Below, one piece after another: positions 1 to 13,600 of a stretch of 64,000 nucleotides of DNA. This DNA is from Oasisia sp. SBJ-2009 (lineage: Eukaryota; Annelida; Polychaeta; Sabellida; Siboglinidae): contig OZ024855.1 of the NCBI GenBank assembly GCA_964017155.1, positions 5,242,190-5,306,189 of the forward strand, written 5' to 3'. Under the pieces are notes generated by a model, which was not told where the DNA came from, ran no database searches, and saw only the letters and a program-made list of their open reading frames with translations. The position numbers were made by a program, and so were the translations under genes. Numbering within the stretch: the first letter of the stretch is position 1; every line of letters starts with the position of its first letter.

Positions 1-537
<537 letters not shown>

Positions 538-1386
538 TGAATACACAGCGCGATGCATACATATTGAACTTTGCAATTACTTTATACACTCTGCAACTTG
601 ACACATATACAGTAGTCGCCTTCTTATACGACCCCCTCGACACCGGCCACCCGCATTATACGGCCACATGTTCAGTGCAATAGCATTTTTTAATACAAAC
701 TCCTCTCACCAGCGGCCACCCGGCTAACGTGGGCAATGATCAGGATTGGATGACGAATCTTCACCTCTTCAGCCAATCGCAAGTCAACAACTGCATTCTT
801 TAACAAGTCAAAAGCTAATTAAGAAGGCCTAACATACACACTCGTCGTTCTTGGCAAAACATCACATGGACGGTATTGTTGCAATGTTAGATGTCTCGGA
901 TGTTGACAACGTATGTGTGTAGTAGCGGTCAGTTTGCCTTGAAACGGGCGATCATCGATGGTTCCCCTCATCAGATGCAATCTGCCTTACAAGGTGACTT
1001 TGGGTTTGCTGAAGGGTTGGCCATATAAGAAGTGGACTACATACATACAATTTACAATTAACTTTCATTTGAAATTGTGTAGGGTAACAACTGCGGGGTA
1101 TTGTTAAAGAAAATTGCGGCGATGTTTACATTTTCACTGTCAGCCCTTACTCATATCGGAAGACAAGACGGGTAGTGGGAATTGCTATTGAAATATGATC
1201 GCGACGACGTTCACAACTACAAGAATTGCATGTTGAGCATTCTCGGTTGCCGCACAAACGGTGTGGAATTCGCTTCCTGCCAGTGTTAAATTAGAAGTTA
1301 ATAATAGTTTCATTCCACCGACGTCTAAAAACCTATCTCATTAATGCATGCCTATCCTCCTTAGCCTCCTAGCTTCTTCAACCGTC
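538..1386. other. No gene seen; contains a diverged repeat D fragment
   Basis: Unique-looking sequence without a convincing exon. About 1139-1235 resembles 19195-19325: shared CGGAAGACAAGACGGG and a gacgttcacaact stretch. That suggests a diverged dispersed repeat. Confidence 0.5.
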
Positions 1387-1551
1387 CATCCATCCATCCA
1401 TCCATCCATCCATCCATCCATCCATCCATCCATCCATCCATCCATCCATCCATCCATCCATCCATCCATCCATCCATCCATCCATCCATCCATCCAGCCA
1501 TCCATCCATCCATCCATCCATCCATCCATCCATCCATCCATCCATCCATTG
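1387..1551. repeat. (CCAT)n microsatellite
   Basis: About 41 CCAT units with one CCAG variant near 1495. Being tetranucleotide, it keeps all frames open and gives spurious ORFs on both strands. Confidence 0.98.
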
Positions 1552-1647
1552 ACAACTCACGTATTGTTTTACGATTACGAGTTTGCTTAATCCCTTGATT
1601 TTGTCGCGCCACTGAGCTTGGTGTTCGAGGAAATTGGCGTAAATTAA

Positions 1648-1668
1648 GTCATTATTATTATTATTATC
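1648..1668. repeat. (ATT)n tract, possible old LINE 3' tail
   Basis: A short ATT run just before the LINE 5' part. The LINE 3' part at 21237-22366 ends in a similar ATT run, so this could be the tail of an earlier insertion. Confidence 0.4.
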
Positions 1669-1740
1669 TATGCGGAGGGGGTGTCACTTCAGATTCAAAA
1701 CGCGCGAGGGCGCGGTTTTCTAAATCAGACATGGTACGCC

Positions 1741-3538
1741 TGAATTTCAAAGGATTACGGACCCGCTTGTGAAGTAGATATTTATTGCGCATTTAATGCG
1801 AGATCTGTCTGCAACAAGGGAGCTTTTTTAGCTGACTTTGTTGTTGACCACGATCTGGACATATTGTGCTTGACAGAGACGTGGCTATCTTGCGAGGACA
1901 CCGTGTCTGCAACCGCTGTCACACCCGGCGGATATACATTCGAACATGTTGCTCGGAGAAACCGTCGTGGCGGTGGTGTCGATGTACTTTTCCGAGCTAC
2001 ATACACTGTCGATCACTCAAAACTTTGGCCCGCTTCCTCATTTGAATGCCTTGACCTACAATTACGTTCTCCAAGGGTCTCTTCCACACTACGACTGTTC
2101 GTCATCTACCGACCGCCATCATCCAGTCGCAACTCCCAGCCGTTCGCCACCTTCCTTACCGAATTTCGAGAACTCGTCGAATGTGTCGGAACGAAGTCCG
2201 GCATCATCATCGTCGGCGATTTCAAGGTACGGTACGGCGACGACAGTGATCCGCACGCAAGAGCTCTTCGCGACGTCCTGTCTGACGCCAACTTAAGACA
2301 GAACGTTACAGATGCAACACACAACCGCGGAAATGTACTTGATCTCGTAATTACTGCTTCCTCCTCATCACTGGTTACAGGAGTATCTGTTGACAATCTT
2401 GTCACCGATCATTTTGCTGTTATTTGTGATCTTGCCACCACCAAGCCCCGCCCGCCTCGAAAGACAATCGTCGATGTGCGGCGATTGACAACTCCAGCTT
2501 CACGACAGATCTCAGTGAGTGTAATGTCATCACCCATCCTCTCGGTGATGTGTGCAGCCTTTATGATCAGTATTGTTCCGAGCTGTCGTGCCTTATCGAT
2601 CACCATGCACCACTTGTGCAGCGTACGGTAAACGAACGACCACACACTCCTTGGTGGTGTAGGAAACTCGATGACATGAAACGTCGGGTCCGTCTGTCTG
2701 AGGGCAAATGGCGCCAAAACAGAACCGACAACTACCGTAATTGTTACATTGAGTTGCGTGATCAATACTGCAGAACGCTGGCTTCAACTAAAGCCGCATT
2801 TTACAGTAAAGTGATTGAAGCTGCCTCGAACGACACTAGAGCAATGTTTCGCATTACGAACCGCTTGCTTGGCCGAAAATGCGGAAACACTCTACCGAAT
2901 GAGATTGGTGGCCCTGCTATTTTTGCCGATCGTTTCGCGAGTCACTTCACCGACAAGATCGACTCGATCCGCTGCCAAATCCCGATGCCATCAGCGAACG
3001 TCTATAACGCGCATGCACGTGTTATTTTGTCGCCACTGCTGGCGTTTCAGCCGGCTTCGCTCGAAGAAGTAACGTCACTTATTCAAAATGGCAAGATAAA
3101 GACGTCCAATATCGATCCACTGCCTTCCGCTATCCTGAAAGCTAATACCTCCATTTTGGCGCCGATTCTCAGGAGTATCATCAACCTATCTTACGAATCA
3201 TCCACTGTTCCGGCAAGTATGAAACACGCTATCATCACGCCTCTTCTAAAACGCTCAGGTCTTTCCGCCGACGACTACTCCAGCTACCGACCTATCTCTA
3301 ACCTTCCTTATGCATCCAAATTACTCGAACGTCACGTCTCCGCCCAACTGCGTCTACATCTACAAAGCAACGACCTCGAAGATCCATTTCAGAGTGCCTA
3401 CCGCCGGGCACACAGTGTCGAAACCGCGATTGTGTGCATTCAAGACGACATTTTAAGATCTCTGGATATGCATAAGCACGTAGTACTTCTACTGCTGGAC
3501 CTCAGCGCTGCGTTTGACACTAGCGACCATGACATAGG
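1741..3538 (+). mobile_element. CR1/L2-type LINE, 5' part: endonuclease and N-terminal reverse transcriptase, frameshifted
   Basis: The translation shows an APE-type endonuclease, starting around the NARSV motif near 1797, then the catalytic LTETWL motif (about 1870), a VGDF motif (about 2210) and a TDHFAV motif near 2405. The reading frame changes by one base around 2480-2550. From 2550 it continues as linker plus the reverse transcriptase fingers (YRPISNLPYASKLLER near 3285, QSAYRRAHSVETA, then LDLSAAFD near 3500). Such motifs are typical of CR1/L2 elements, which encode an endonuclease-RT polyprotein. The frame stops abruptly at a transposon-like sequence at about 3539, before the YADD motif. 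The matching 3' part lies at 21237-22366 in the same orientation. Dead copy. Confidence 0.9.
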
Positions 3539-3540
3539 GT

Positions 3541-4290
3541 AACCTGGGGCAAAACGGCCCCTGGGGGTAATACGGCCCCCCGTCTTATCTACCAAACGAG
3601 TGAACACAAACTAACGTTGAATAGTTGAACATGATACTGCTACCTAGCGATTACTCTTAGCGACTGCAAGGCTAAACGCTACCAAAAGTAAGTTCACAAA
3701 CCTTTTGTAAAGGTTTGCATACCCTACGATCTAATAATCACTCTTCGATCAAATCGATCCTAACATGTTCACCGTGTGATGATAACCCAGCGACTGATAC
3801 TAATGCACTCGCATCTGTACACGTTTTCAATGACTTTCATCGAAATGGGAGCGATATTAAAAGATTACATGTGAAGGTGAAAAAGACTCGCACTGGTGTG
3901 TATGGGGTAAGACGGCCCTGTCAGAACGGGGCAAAACGGTCCCGGGGCCGTCTTGCCCCGCCATGCAGTACGAATATGGTGTGTACACGCAATATAGCTG
4001 TGATGTATTTATACCATACACAATATTTGAAATAAAAAGTGAAAGAAAGTCGACGAAAGCAGCGATGAAGAGAAATGGCCTTGTTTTGGTGTGCGGAGAA
4101 CCATTCAGTTGCAGTCGGCCACGATATGTCTGGGTTCAATTCCAAGAATGCAAGAATTTGGCTCACAGTGAGTGTACACCAGGGCTCCCGTATTTCGTGT
4201 GTCCCAACCTCGAGTCAGAGTGTGATTAGATAGTAGAGTGTCTGCATGCCATTCGTTAATATAATATGTTAATGATTTTTTTTCCCATTG
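3541..4290 (+). mobile_element. DNA-transposon tail A, copy 1 (pogo/Tigger-like guess), interrupting the LINE
   Basis: About 90% similar to 20207-20895. It starts with GGGGCAAAACGGCCCC-type sequence. Around 3932-3962 it holds an imperfect palindrome of the same kind (arms cggggcaaaacgg and ccgtcttgccccg). The frame ending at 4229 reads as a Cys/His-rich tail (ECKNLAHSECTP, YFVCP) resembling the PHD-like C-termini of some DDE transposases. In this copy one Cys is replaced (VQFQEC against VQCQEC in copy 2) and another (PNLES against PNCES). A remnant; the superfamily is an inference. Confidence 0.65.
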
Positions 4291-5196
4291 GAGGCCATAT
4301 TTTGGTCGATTATAAAGAAACTGTACCAGAGAAATGTTATGTTATGCTCATCGCATTTCGCCAAAATCACATACCTCTAGCTCTTTTGAAATGCAAGCAT
4401 GTGCGTTGCCCGTTAATATTGATAACATTTACCACGTATTTCAGCATCCGCAGGGTCGTATATAAAAAGGTTAAAAATCGCTATGGTAATTAAAGACTGC
4501 CTAACATGCGTCATTACATTGCAGATACATCGTAGCAATTAATATACTGGTGTGTCTGCTTTATTGTACTCATTTCACTTCATAATGGCTATTCAAAATG
4601 TTAAGTAACACAATTCTTTTGGCTATGCCTAACACTTTCACATGAGTCAGACCAGGAAGTCTAAATCTCTTCTGACCCCTCGTCGTAGTCGGTCGATGGG
4701 GTGCAACCATGTCACGGTGCCCGACACATTTCTCGCATCTAGGAGAAACTTGACAGGAAATCAAAGAATAGCTAGTAAGGTCGTCGGGCGGACGACACCT
4801 GCAATTCGCTACTGGCATCACTTGGCTCAATACTATTTCCAAACATATTTTGGTGACAGTTACTTATTTATTCCAATATGTGATTAAATAAACTTATTAT
4901 GGGCAAGGGGAAATTACAGACGATCGAGTGAGCACACTGTCCCTGTCGTCGCGTGTCTACACTGCGCTACCGATGTGATGCTCTGCTGGGGTGAAGTAAT
5001 TCCGCTGTGACACGTCGCAAATAGTCAACGGGCCTAGTCGCCAGCCAGCTACGATGGACATAGCCACACTCTCGATCTGTTTCTCGTCCGACACTTGCTT
5101 ATGAAATATGGCTGCTTAGAAGTGTTCGTGATTGTCATTGTAACAACTGGCTGCGGGAAACAATGGGCTTCACTATCACCGACATACTTAACTGGT
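4291..5196. other. No gene seen
   Basis: Mixed AT-rich sequence. The open frames around 4266-4493 and 4570-4887 have no recognisable domain, splice framing or repeat structure. Confidence 0.5.
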
Positions 5197-5296
5197 CCTA
5201 TGTGGCGTCTTCGTCGTCAACAATCTGCATCCCAAACCGAAAAAGAAAGAAGTCTCAATGGCCACACGGAAGATCGTCGCCCATCTTGAAGTATTG
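5197..5296 (+). repeat. Dispersed repeat C, copy 1
   Basis: About 90% identical to 19489-19583 in the same orientation. A 29-codon frame ending in TGA (MW-LRRQQSASQTEKER) is kept in both copies. The class is unknown. Confidence 0.75.
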
Positions 5297-5348
5297 CATG
5301 CATGTGGTGATGAACCGTCTCATATGCTTGTTTGGCCCGATTATGGTG

Positions 5349-5592
5349 ATAACTGCCAAAAAAATTATTATTATCTAGCAGCTTATAAAGTATCGTATAG
5401 TTTATTTGTATAAGTTGTTCGATAATAAATAGTTTCAATGATATCTAATAGAGCGATCGTCTCATCTTTGATAATTTTAATTTTCGTTGGGAGTACCTGA
5501 ACGCACTAACTATGCATACATTTTCGTAAATGATCTATTTAAAGGCTATTTTGGGTAAATTAGCGCAGTTGTAATAACATGTGTGCACAAAT

Positions 5593-5656
<64 letters not shown>

Positions 5657-5659
5657 GTA

Positions 5660-5706
<47 letters not shown>

Positions 5707-5718
5707 TATATAACAAAT

Positions 5719-5756
<38 letters not shown>

Positions 5757-5761
5757 ATGTA

Positions 5762-5807
<46 letters not shown>

Positions 5808-5810
5808 TAC

Positions 5811-5848
<38 letters not shown>

Positions 5849-5860
5849 ATTTGTTATATA

Positions 5861-5919
<59 letters not shown>

Positions 5920-5922
5920 TAC

Positions 5923-5978
<56 letters not shown>

Positions 5979-6218
5979 ATTTGTGCACACATGTTATTAC
6001 AACTGCGCTAATTTACCCAAAATAGCCTTTAAATAGATCATTTACGAAAATGTATGCATAGTTAGTGCGTTCAGGTACTCCCAACGAAAATTAAAATTAT
6101 CAAAGATGAGACGATCGCTCTATTAGATATCATTGAAACTATTTATTATCGAACAACTTATACAAATAAACTATACGATACTTTATAAGCTGCTAGATAA
6201 TAATAATTTTTTTGGCAG

Positions 6219-6222
<4 letters not shown>
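5349..6222. repeat. 874-bp near-perfect palindrome with (TA)n centre
   Basis: Left-arm sequence from 5349 to about 5600 is repeated as exact-looking reverse complement from about 5970 to 6222. This includes unique stretches such as TAATAGAGCGATCGTCTCATC. The interior is TA microsatellite with mirrored ACAAATTATTATATA islands, differing by a few bases between arms. Symmetry breaks sharply just outside 5349 and 6222. No coding content. Confidence 0.93.

Positions 6223-6283
<61 letters not shown>
6221..6283. repeat. (TA)n microsatellite
   Basis: Pure TA run between the palindrome edge and repeat B. Confidence 0.97.
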
Positions 6284-6284
<1 letters not shown>

Positions 6285-6620
6285 CGCATGGTTATATCAG
6301 CGTTCGGCGTGTTTGTAAACACGATCCGTTTGAATGAGTGCGGTGTGAATAGATGCGGCCGGCCGAAACAAGAGACAACTTGCTGCGGTGATCGAAGCGA
6401 CATCGGTCGCTGGCGCTCCAGTACATGTTGCGTAATTTTGTACCGGGCGACGGTCATGGGGCGTGGCAGAGACTGGCTGTCCACGCACGTGTGACTGTCT
6501 GTCGAACGATCATGGGATGTGCCGATTTAATGTTGCGGGGAGCAAGTCAAACTCGAAAGAAGCGCATTTAACATGTTCTAAGCTGATACAGTTCTAAGCA
6601 ATGGTTTAATTTCAAAGAAA
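6284..6620 (+). repeat. Dispersed repeat B, plus-oriented copy
   Basis: Reverse-complement partner of 1-355, with the (TA)n on its 5' side. The two copies face outward, so they form an inverted pair spaced 6 kb apart. Confidence 0.8.
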
Positions 6621-7434
6621 TGAGATTACTAATAACATTGAAAGTTTTCGAAAAGGCATCGATTGACGGCTTGTCTCTCCGACTAGATTACCTGGACGTG
6701 AACTAGCACCATGACATTTAAGGTGGGTAAAGGCGGAGCAGAACTACATACAGTTTAAGGTGTATACCCCGCCAATACACTGCTAAGAAGGTCCACTTGG
6801 CTCTATGCTCTTTAATTAATTGCAGAACTTGTTTGACAAATAGAGATTATATTTAGTTCTAATATCTACAATGTTAAGACCTCCGTCAGCAAATGTGTTT
6901 TAATAGTTATTTTCTTTTCAAAGCCACGGGTTTACTGTTCCATAGAAATGGATATGCCATTGTTTTCAATTTTTCAACCTTTTTTTAATTGTTTGGTAGT
7001 GAGGTAAGACTCCCTGTGTACCAATGGAGCCGCACAGCACAGATTGCAGGGTGATATTTTATAAGTGGACACATTTTTCTTAGGAATTGATACTGCGCTA
7101 TATAAGAAGTTACCTCTACCTTTTGTTAACTAAACACCCACGCCCACGTCTAAGCCACACCCTAAAGGTTTTCCATTTTTGAGATTGGCGAACTGTTAAC
7201 CCCACATATCGCTCCACCCAGGTAGGCAAAACTGTCTCTTTGCTTAAGCTACTTCCCATCCAAGAGCTATATTCATGTCGAGCAGATAAACTACCCAGAG
7301 GTAAATGACGTAACCGCCGATAGTAAAAGAATACAGAATCACGTGCCGTTATCCGGCGGATAGCGTTACATCCGGAAGGCTTAATCGGGCGACGTGAATA
7401 CGGCTCCTTGTTTATTTATAGCTCTTTCCTTCTA
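6621..7434. other. No gene seen; SINE-tail-like segment at 7083-7115
   Basis: The segment containing GATACTGCGCTATATAAGAAG matches the 3' ends of the SINE copies at 31786-32106 and 41646-41975. The remainder is unassigned. Confidence 0.5.
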
Positions 7435-8045
7435 TATCCCACTCACATTACCTCCGTCTTAACCAAGCGTACTGTCAATCCATGTTTGCTGAAAATATCT
7501 TTCCACTCAATCAACTGTTATTGGAGATTTGCTTCCCCATCCTCTACCACTGCCAGGCCACCTGCGTACAATAGTTTTTGGAGTACGACTTTTATACAAA
7601 TCTTTCTGCTTATCAGTTCCACAACAGCGATACACAACAATGGGCTCAAGGCGCTCCCCTGTGTCAGACCAACATTTACTTTGGACTCTGCTGACACTCC
7701 CGGTCCACACAGCTCCCTGATCTTCGTGTCCCCTCCACCAATCTGACCCCCCCCCCCCGGACATCTATCCACATCAGTGTTCCCATTGTCATTTCTCTTG
7801 GGATTGTGGCATAGGCCTTTTCCAGGTCTATGAATCTAATTGCCATATCCTCGTGTTCTTCCAGTTTCTTCTCAACTAGCTAACTCAGGGCAAAAATCCC
7901 ATCCGTTGTTCCTCTTCCTATTCTAATCTCCAGCTGTTCTTCAACGATTCCCCTTACACTACTGCTATTATTCTGCCATCCACGATTCTTTCCAGAAACT
8001 TCAACACATGCCTTAGCAATGTAGTGCTTCTATTTTTCGTGGGTC
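7435..8045 (-). mobile_element. LINE reverse-transcriptase relic (RTE-like), minus strand
   Basis: Read on the minus strand with several frame breaks. It gives GRGTTDGIFAL and then FIDLEKAYATIPREM (about 7790-7850), followed by VNVGLTQGSALSPLL (about 7670), LLYAGGLAVV (about 7545) and WKDIFSKHGLTV (about 7490). This is the order of palm motifs in an RTE-like non-LTR retrotransposon. The catalytic YADD is mutated to YAGG. The relic is fragmentary, and the endonuclease relic at 17205-17532 may belong to the same family. Confidence 0.85.
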
Positions 8046-8439
8046 ATGCACATCTCCGTTTCGTTTCTATATTCAGACTATCAGCCTCAGTATGCATTCC
8101 TCTGTGAACTTCCCCTCTCTCTTGCAGGTGTTCAGCAATTTGTTTTGTCGATCATATTCCAACTCGCTCAGCCACCGCCAGCATCTCTACTCGCACTTCA
8201 TCAATGCCTGTTTATCTTTCCGACTAGGCCTACACGATAAACAGTAAGAATGGCTCAGGCTGTGACAAGTTTCATAAAGCTTGCATTACCTCCCACCACT
8301 GTAAACCATTTACTGCGAAGCATGTCCCTTGGGAAGATGTAATTTATTTATTTTCAACCAAAACAGTTATGAATTACACATCACAGTACTGGTGGAAAGG
8401 GATATGTTTCAACATAACATACACACTCATATACGGTAG

Positions 8440-8482
8440 CACACACGCACGCACGCACGCACTAACGCGCACACACACTCAT

Positions 8483-8513
<31 letters not shown>

Positions 8514-8569
8514 CGCACACACGCACACACGCATACACGCTAGCACGCACACACACACACGCACGCACG

Positions 8570-8612
<43 letters not shown>
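8440..8612. repeat. (CA)n/(CG)-rich microsatellite
   Basis: ACACACGC-type repeats. Confidence 0.97.
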
Positions 8613-8614
<2 letters not shown>

Positions 8615-8650
8615 TACCATTGTGATTATTATTATTTAAATAATAATAAT

Positions 8651-8868
8651 CAGCTGCCGCTGCCGCTGCCGCTGCCGCTGCCGCTGCCTCTGCCTCTGCC
8701 TCTGCCTCTGCCTCTGCCTCTGCCTCTGCCTCTGCCTCTGCCTCTGCCTCTGCCTCTGCCTCTGCCTCTGCCTCTGCCTCTGCCTCTGCCTCTGCCTCTG
8801 CCTCTGCCTCTGCCTCTGCCTCTGCCTCTGCCTCTGCCTCTGCCTCTGCCTCTGCCTCTGCCTCTCCC
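8651..8868. repeat. (GCTGCC)n then (CTCTGC)n hexanucleotide array
   Basis: About 36 hexanucleotide units: a few GCTGCC units then TGCCTC units. The period of six holds every frame open and yields spurious Leu-Pro, Glu-Ala and Arg-Gln proteins. Confidence 0.97.
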
Positions 8869-8879
8869 TCACTTTCTTT

Positions 8880-11640
8880 AATCTCTACTATTTCCCTTAT
8901 CACTTTCCCTCTACACCCCTCTTCCTCCATATTTTCATCCACCAATCCTTTTCACACCTCTCATCGTTCTAATTAAGCCGCAATTCAGTACGGCCATGGG
9001 TATTTGCACATTCGACAAGAAGAATGAAACTACTTGTGTAAGGCAACCGGGTTTTGTCCGTCGGTAATACCTGACATGTTTCATTGTCAATTAGCACAGA
9101 CAATGCAAAGCTTCACTGCCGTGAACATTCTTAGCCTGACGTGCGGCCTCCGACAATGGTATGTTCTTGGTCCCGCGCAAGAACGCACACATTGACAACG
9201 TATGATTAGTAACCTCTGTCGCGTTGCACCTGAGAGTTGCTACAAACAACTGACTTAAGCGTTCGATCGAAAGCATGGATTCGTCGAAGTGCAGTTGTAT
9301 TCTAAATGCAGTTCTTCCGGTTTTCAGTACAAGACCAACTGTGACGTGTTTATGGATGGTTCGTGTTGGGTCGGGTGCAGCGTATTATATGGTATTCAGC
9401 AAACGATACACATTTGACGCTTTGACAGTTGTTCTCGAATGAGCTGCACATGTTGCAGTTTGGGAGTCGTCAAACATTGGGATATACAACCAGACGCCAA
9501 AAAAGAGAACGACGACTGCCACAGACAATTGCTTTAAGGTAGGTAGACTATGTGTGTAATGTTGTTATTGTATTTAGAACGGCAAAATGCAACTGTGGGT
9601 AGAACATCACACATATTGCCATGTGGTACAGTGTCGACATTCTATATTGCTAACTTGCATAGTCAAACCAGCAAGCATACTTAAAACTATTTTTTTATCA
9701 TTATGCATAAATGTTAGCGTTACTCTACTGTGAATATAATTACGCAGATAACCCATTTCTCGTTAATCAAAGCATTACTTGGGAACATATTTGATATGTA
9801 ATGAATAGATGCACTTGCTGATTTGCGTCGATATAAATCGTAGGTAAGCATTTTATTTATAAATTTTATAAAATAACAAATACCTAATAGGTTTTAATCC
9901 ACCTCGGTTTATGATCTTAAATTATGAATTCTCATATACCAATGCGAGTTATATTATTCACTGTAGGATGTACTGTATTATGTATCTGCGTTTAAACATA
10001 ATGCCTTATTTAATTTTATGAAGGAGAAAATGTCGGCAATATGTGCGCCATGTTGTTGCCCAACTTCCGCTACAGAACCATGAATCTGCATAAGTCAACA
10101 TTAATAATTATATTTATGCATGTTAACATGTTTGATGTATCATATGATATAGTATGCCATATAAGCCAAGTTATAAAGTAATGCTGCAACATAAATAACG
10201 TCAGATGTATCAGCTTACGTGTCTTACAAGTTGACACCACAATTTCACCAGCTAAGGCTCGACATGGGTTTATAAGCAAACAAAATGGCTACCTCCATTG
10301 CAACTGAGTGTTCCGACCGCACGTGGCGGAAGGGGTTACCAGTGACGCTCATCCTATGGAGGTCACAACCGATCTGGCGAATCGGGGTTTGGGCCAGGTA
10401 ATTTCCCTCCCATAGGAACACTTCCGGCGGAAGTCGGTCAGTTGTGAGGGAGTAAGGATTGTGACCAACCGTGCCAGGGAACGTTATGAGGAGCAACCGA
10501 TGAGGTATCTCTGGCCGAACTAGTTACATTAGATTGTACTACAGGCTATATATCCAGTGTCTCCCACTTCCTCATTCCCTCTTTTTTCTTTTTCAAAGTT
10601 TTTCTTTAAAACAGTAAATGTGTGACATTGACATTGACTGTTATTTTTAAGGTATTAAGAAACTCTAAAACACATTTTGTTTTGTTTTAATCGTACACAA
10701 CATCTCAACTTCACGATAAGCTTTAGTTAATTTGTTGCACGTACGTAAATAGTAAATAGCTTAGATACAATAATTGTTACTATTTACATATACTACTACA
10801 TCTTTAATCGTCACTAAATAAATAAATCGAACTATAATATATTAATAATAATACATTCAATGTATGAATAAATAATTGCGATCATTCAATGTTAAGATAC
10901 TTGTTAAAATGTGGTTACGTTTATTTATACATGTATATGTTATCTAGTATAACCTTTGGTTATAATCTTTTCAATGAGATATTAATGTTAAATTAATATT
11001 TAGTTACTTTCTTACGTGTACACAACACGTGACAAAGTACCTGCATTGATCAGTAAAACAACTAACAGTATGACACATAACGAAAATATCGAAGATATCT
11101 TATACCTACATATTTTCATTTTCATTATAAAAGAAGAAGAATTTGTTTTTATTTGACCATTATTTCAAAACAATATTAAAAAATATTTAGAACAATGCAA
11201 ACATAAAAATACTGTTTTAACACTAAAGCCCTGTCATGTGTTTCTCTAAATCATTTTGTTCACTTGCATAGTTTAGGGTAATGTCGGTTCAGTGTTGTGT
11301 GTGGCAGGTTCATACCCTGCTGGTGTTCCTTATGCAAACACTACATGTTGTGTGCACACACATTGATTCCATTTAATAAGTTTAGCTGGTTTTGTGGTAT
11401 TTTAGAAATGCAATGAACTACTTGTATAAATAAGCAGGAATATCAATTGTTTCTTTTTAAATGTTGTGTATCTTGATTGCCAAACAAAGAGCGATTAATA
11501 TCCAACTCACACAAGTACAACATAAGACCTACATGTGGGCTGTAGAAGCAGGCAGATAACATGTTTCTCGCTGGCAGCATCATATGGCCAGCGTCAGAAT
11601 TCTGCCAGCTTACCAAGTTACACAACAATCATAACTCTTG
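8880..11640. other. Intergenic, AT-rich; no supported gene
   Basis: No domain-bearing frame is seen. About 10250-10500 is locally less AT-rich, with ETS-like CACTTCCGG and YY1-like AAAATGGC elements and a minus-strand 83-codon frame. It could be a small promoter, but no downstream exons were found. At 11270-11325 a weak tRNA-like A box/B box pair (GGTTCATACCC) hints at a SINE head. Confidence 0.4.
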
Positions 11641-11647
11641 TAAAGGT

Positions 11648-11880
11648 TAGCGAGGGAGACAGCGAGGGAGACAGCGAGGGAGACAGCGAGGGAGAGAGCG
11701 AGGGAGACAGCGAGGGAGACAGCGAGGGAGACAGCGAGGGAGACAGCGAGGGAGACAGCGAGAGAGACAGCGAGACAGAGAGACAGAGACATACAAAAAG
11801 AGAGAGAGACAGAGAGAGAGAAAGAGAGAGAGAGCGAGAGAGACAGAGAGAGAGAGAGAGAATGAGAGATCGAAAGAAAG
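11648..11880. repeat. GA-rich minisatellite (12-bp units grading into GAGA)
   Basis: About ten copies of GGGAGACAGCGA-type units to roughly 11770, then AGAGAGAC purine tract. Confidence 0.95.
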
Positions 11881-13480
11881 ACAGGATAGTGTACATGTCT
11901 GAATAGTGACAGTGAACGTGGCTGAAGAGAGAGAGGGAGAGAGATGAAGAGTGAGAGAGCCAGATAATGAGGTAGAGAGATAGATACCGGTAGGGAATGA
12001 ATGTTGGTGAAGAGAAAGAGTTGAAGAATGTACCTGAAAAGAAATAGATGGTGAACACATCTAAAGTGAAAGATGTTGTGAACGTGACAGTGATTGCACA
12101 GATTAAGAATATGGATTGTATTAACTTGGCTTAAACCATCTGCTGACAAATTAGTGAACCCGTGCATATGCTCAAAACTGTTAGTATGTATCGTTTTCTC
12201 AGTGTGTATGTACACTGCTTTGTGCTACTAAGGCTTTATAACAGTGTGGCACTGTTGTATGCATTAATTAATATTTTTTGTATCTATAAAGTACTTAACT
12301 TACCATTTATGAAATGTTTTGACAATTATGTTCCATTCAATTTCAATCTTTCTTCCAAGGGGATGGAAATATTTGTGTAAATAGCAATCAACATTCACAG
12401 CAGAATTTTAGAGAATAAATATAAAACTACATGGTAATATGTTACTGTTGATCTAATTTCTTAGTTACTCTATGTTACATATAAATAACAAATATCCATA
12501 TAAATGAAACCATGATCATGCATTCTTAAATCCACTTCACCTTTATATGTAACTCACCTGTGTATAATTCTAACTTCACTACACCCGCCAACTCTTCTAG
12601 CTGTTCAGATATGCATTTATTTATGGGATCTAGACTGCCTTGGGAATGAATGTAACATAGCAACAGGATGTCATGTTTAAGAAATAGTTCTTTTTATGGG
12701 TTCAACACACGTTAATGTTGTACTTTTACACACAAACCTATATTACTACAGTCACTACTCAACTGCTGGGACATATTGCACACAGATGGTAAATAGTACG
12801 TAATAGGTACATTAGGTGTTACATGGTTATAACAGCATTCTAAGTACAGTGAAATGCGTGCACATCCATGGTATGAAGCAGCCACCACACATATTTTTTT
12901 ACACATGTCAAAAGTTCAAAAGAGAAGAAGGGAGAGAGAGGGAGTGAGAGACAATCCCTGAAAGCAGATAACCAGCATCAATAGATAAGGAATACAACTT
13001 AAGTTGACCGCAAGTTAAAATGTAATAATTAAGTTAACATATTGAATTTTATTATTATATTTGCATGGAAAACAAGTTTTATTTGTTCACATCAAATTTA
13101 TGTTCACCTAGGTATCAGCTTACATGGATGTTGGGTTGTTAACGATTAATACATAAACACATATCAAACTGTTAATTTTATGATCTCAGTCCATAGCAAT
13201 AAATATAAACAGAAAATGTGCTCACATGTGACATGCATAAAACACTGGACATAGTTTATCAACGTACACTATTGTTGCTACCATCTTATCACATCAACTG
13301 CAGTAAGCAATGAATGACCTGTGGCAGGTCATATTATCTAGGGTTGACATGATAACTCAATAAAAGAAATGTTTTGAAGTTTGCTGTCCAAAGAGTGGAC
13401 AAACAATTTGTAACCAGTCACAAAAATAGTCATCTATTTCAGTCGACAGTTCAGCAGAATACAGACATGTCTTCAAAATA
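11881..13480. other. No gene seen
   Basis: AT-rich sequence; purine-rich to about 12060, with no structure beyond that. Confidence 0.5.
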
Positions 13481-13600
13481 AAGACACCCCAACAAAATCA
13501 AGATAACCCACTAGAATATAGACAGCCCACCAGAATACAGATGACCCACCAGCATAAAGATAACCCACCAAAATATACAGCCCACCAGAACAAAGATAGC
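13481..13600. repeat. Short minisatellite, about 20-bp units
   Basis: Degenerate repeats of agataacccaccagaatac. Confidence 0.8.

Noticed and set aside
1341..1612. Met-Asp-Gly-Trp and Pro-Ser-Ile-His frames
   Set aside because: (CCAT)n translation.
7741..7760. Poly-C run as a promoter element
   Set aside because: It lies within the LINE relic and has no associated gene.
8369..8945. 170-codon Leu-Pro/His-Thr and Glu-Ala/Arg-Gln frames
   Set aside because: CA and CTCTGC repeats; period six keeps frames open.
11610..12215. 201-codon minus-strand Ser-Leu frame
   Set aside because: Generated by the GA-rich minisatellite.
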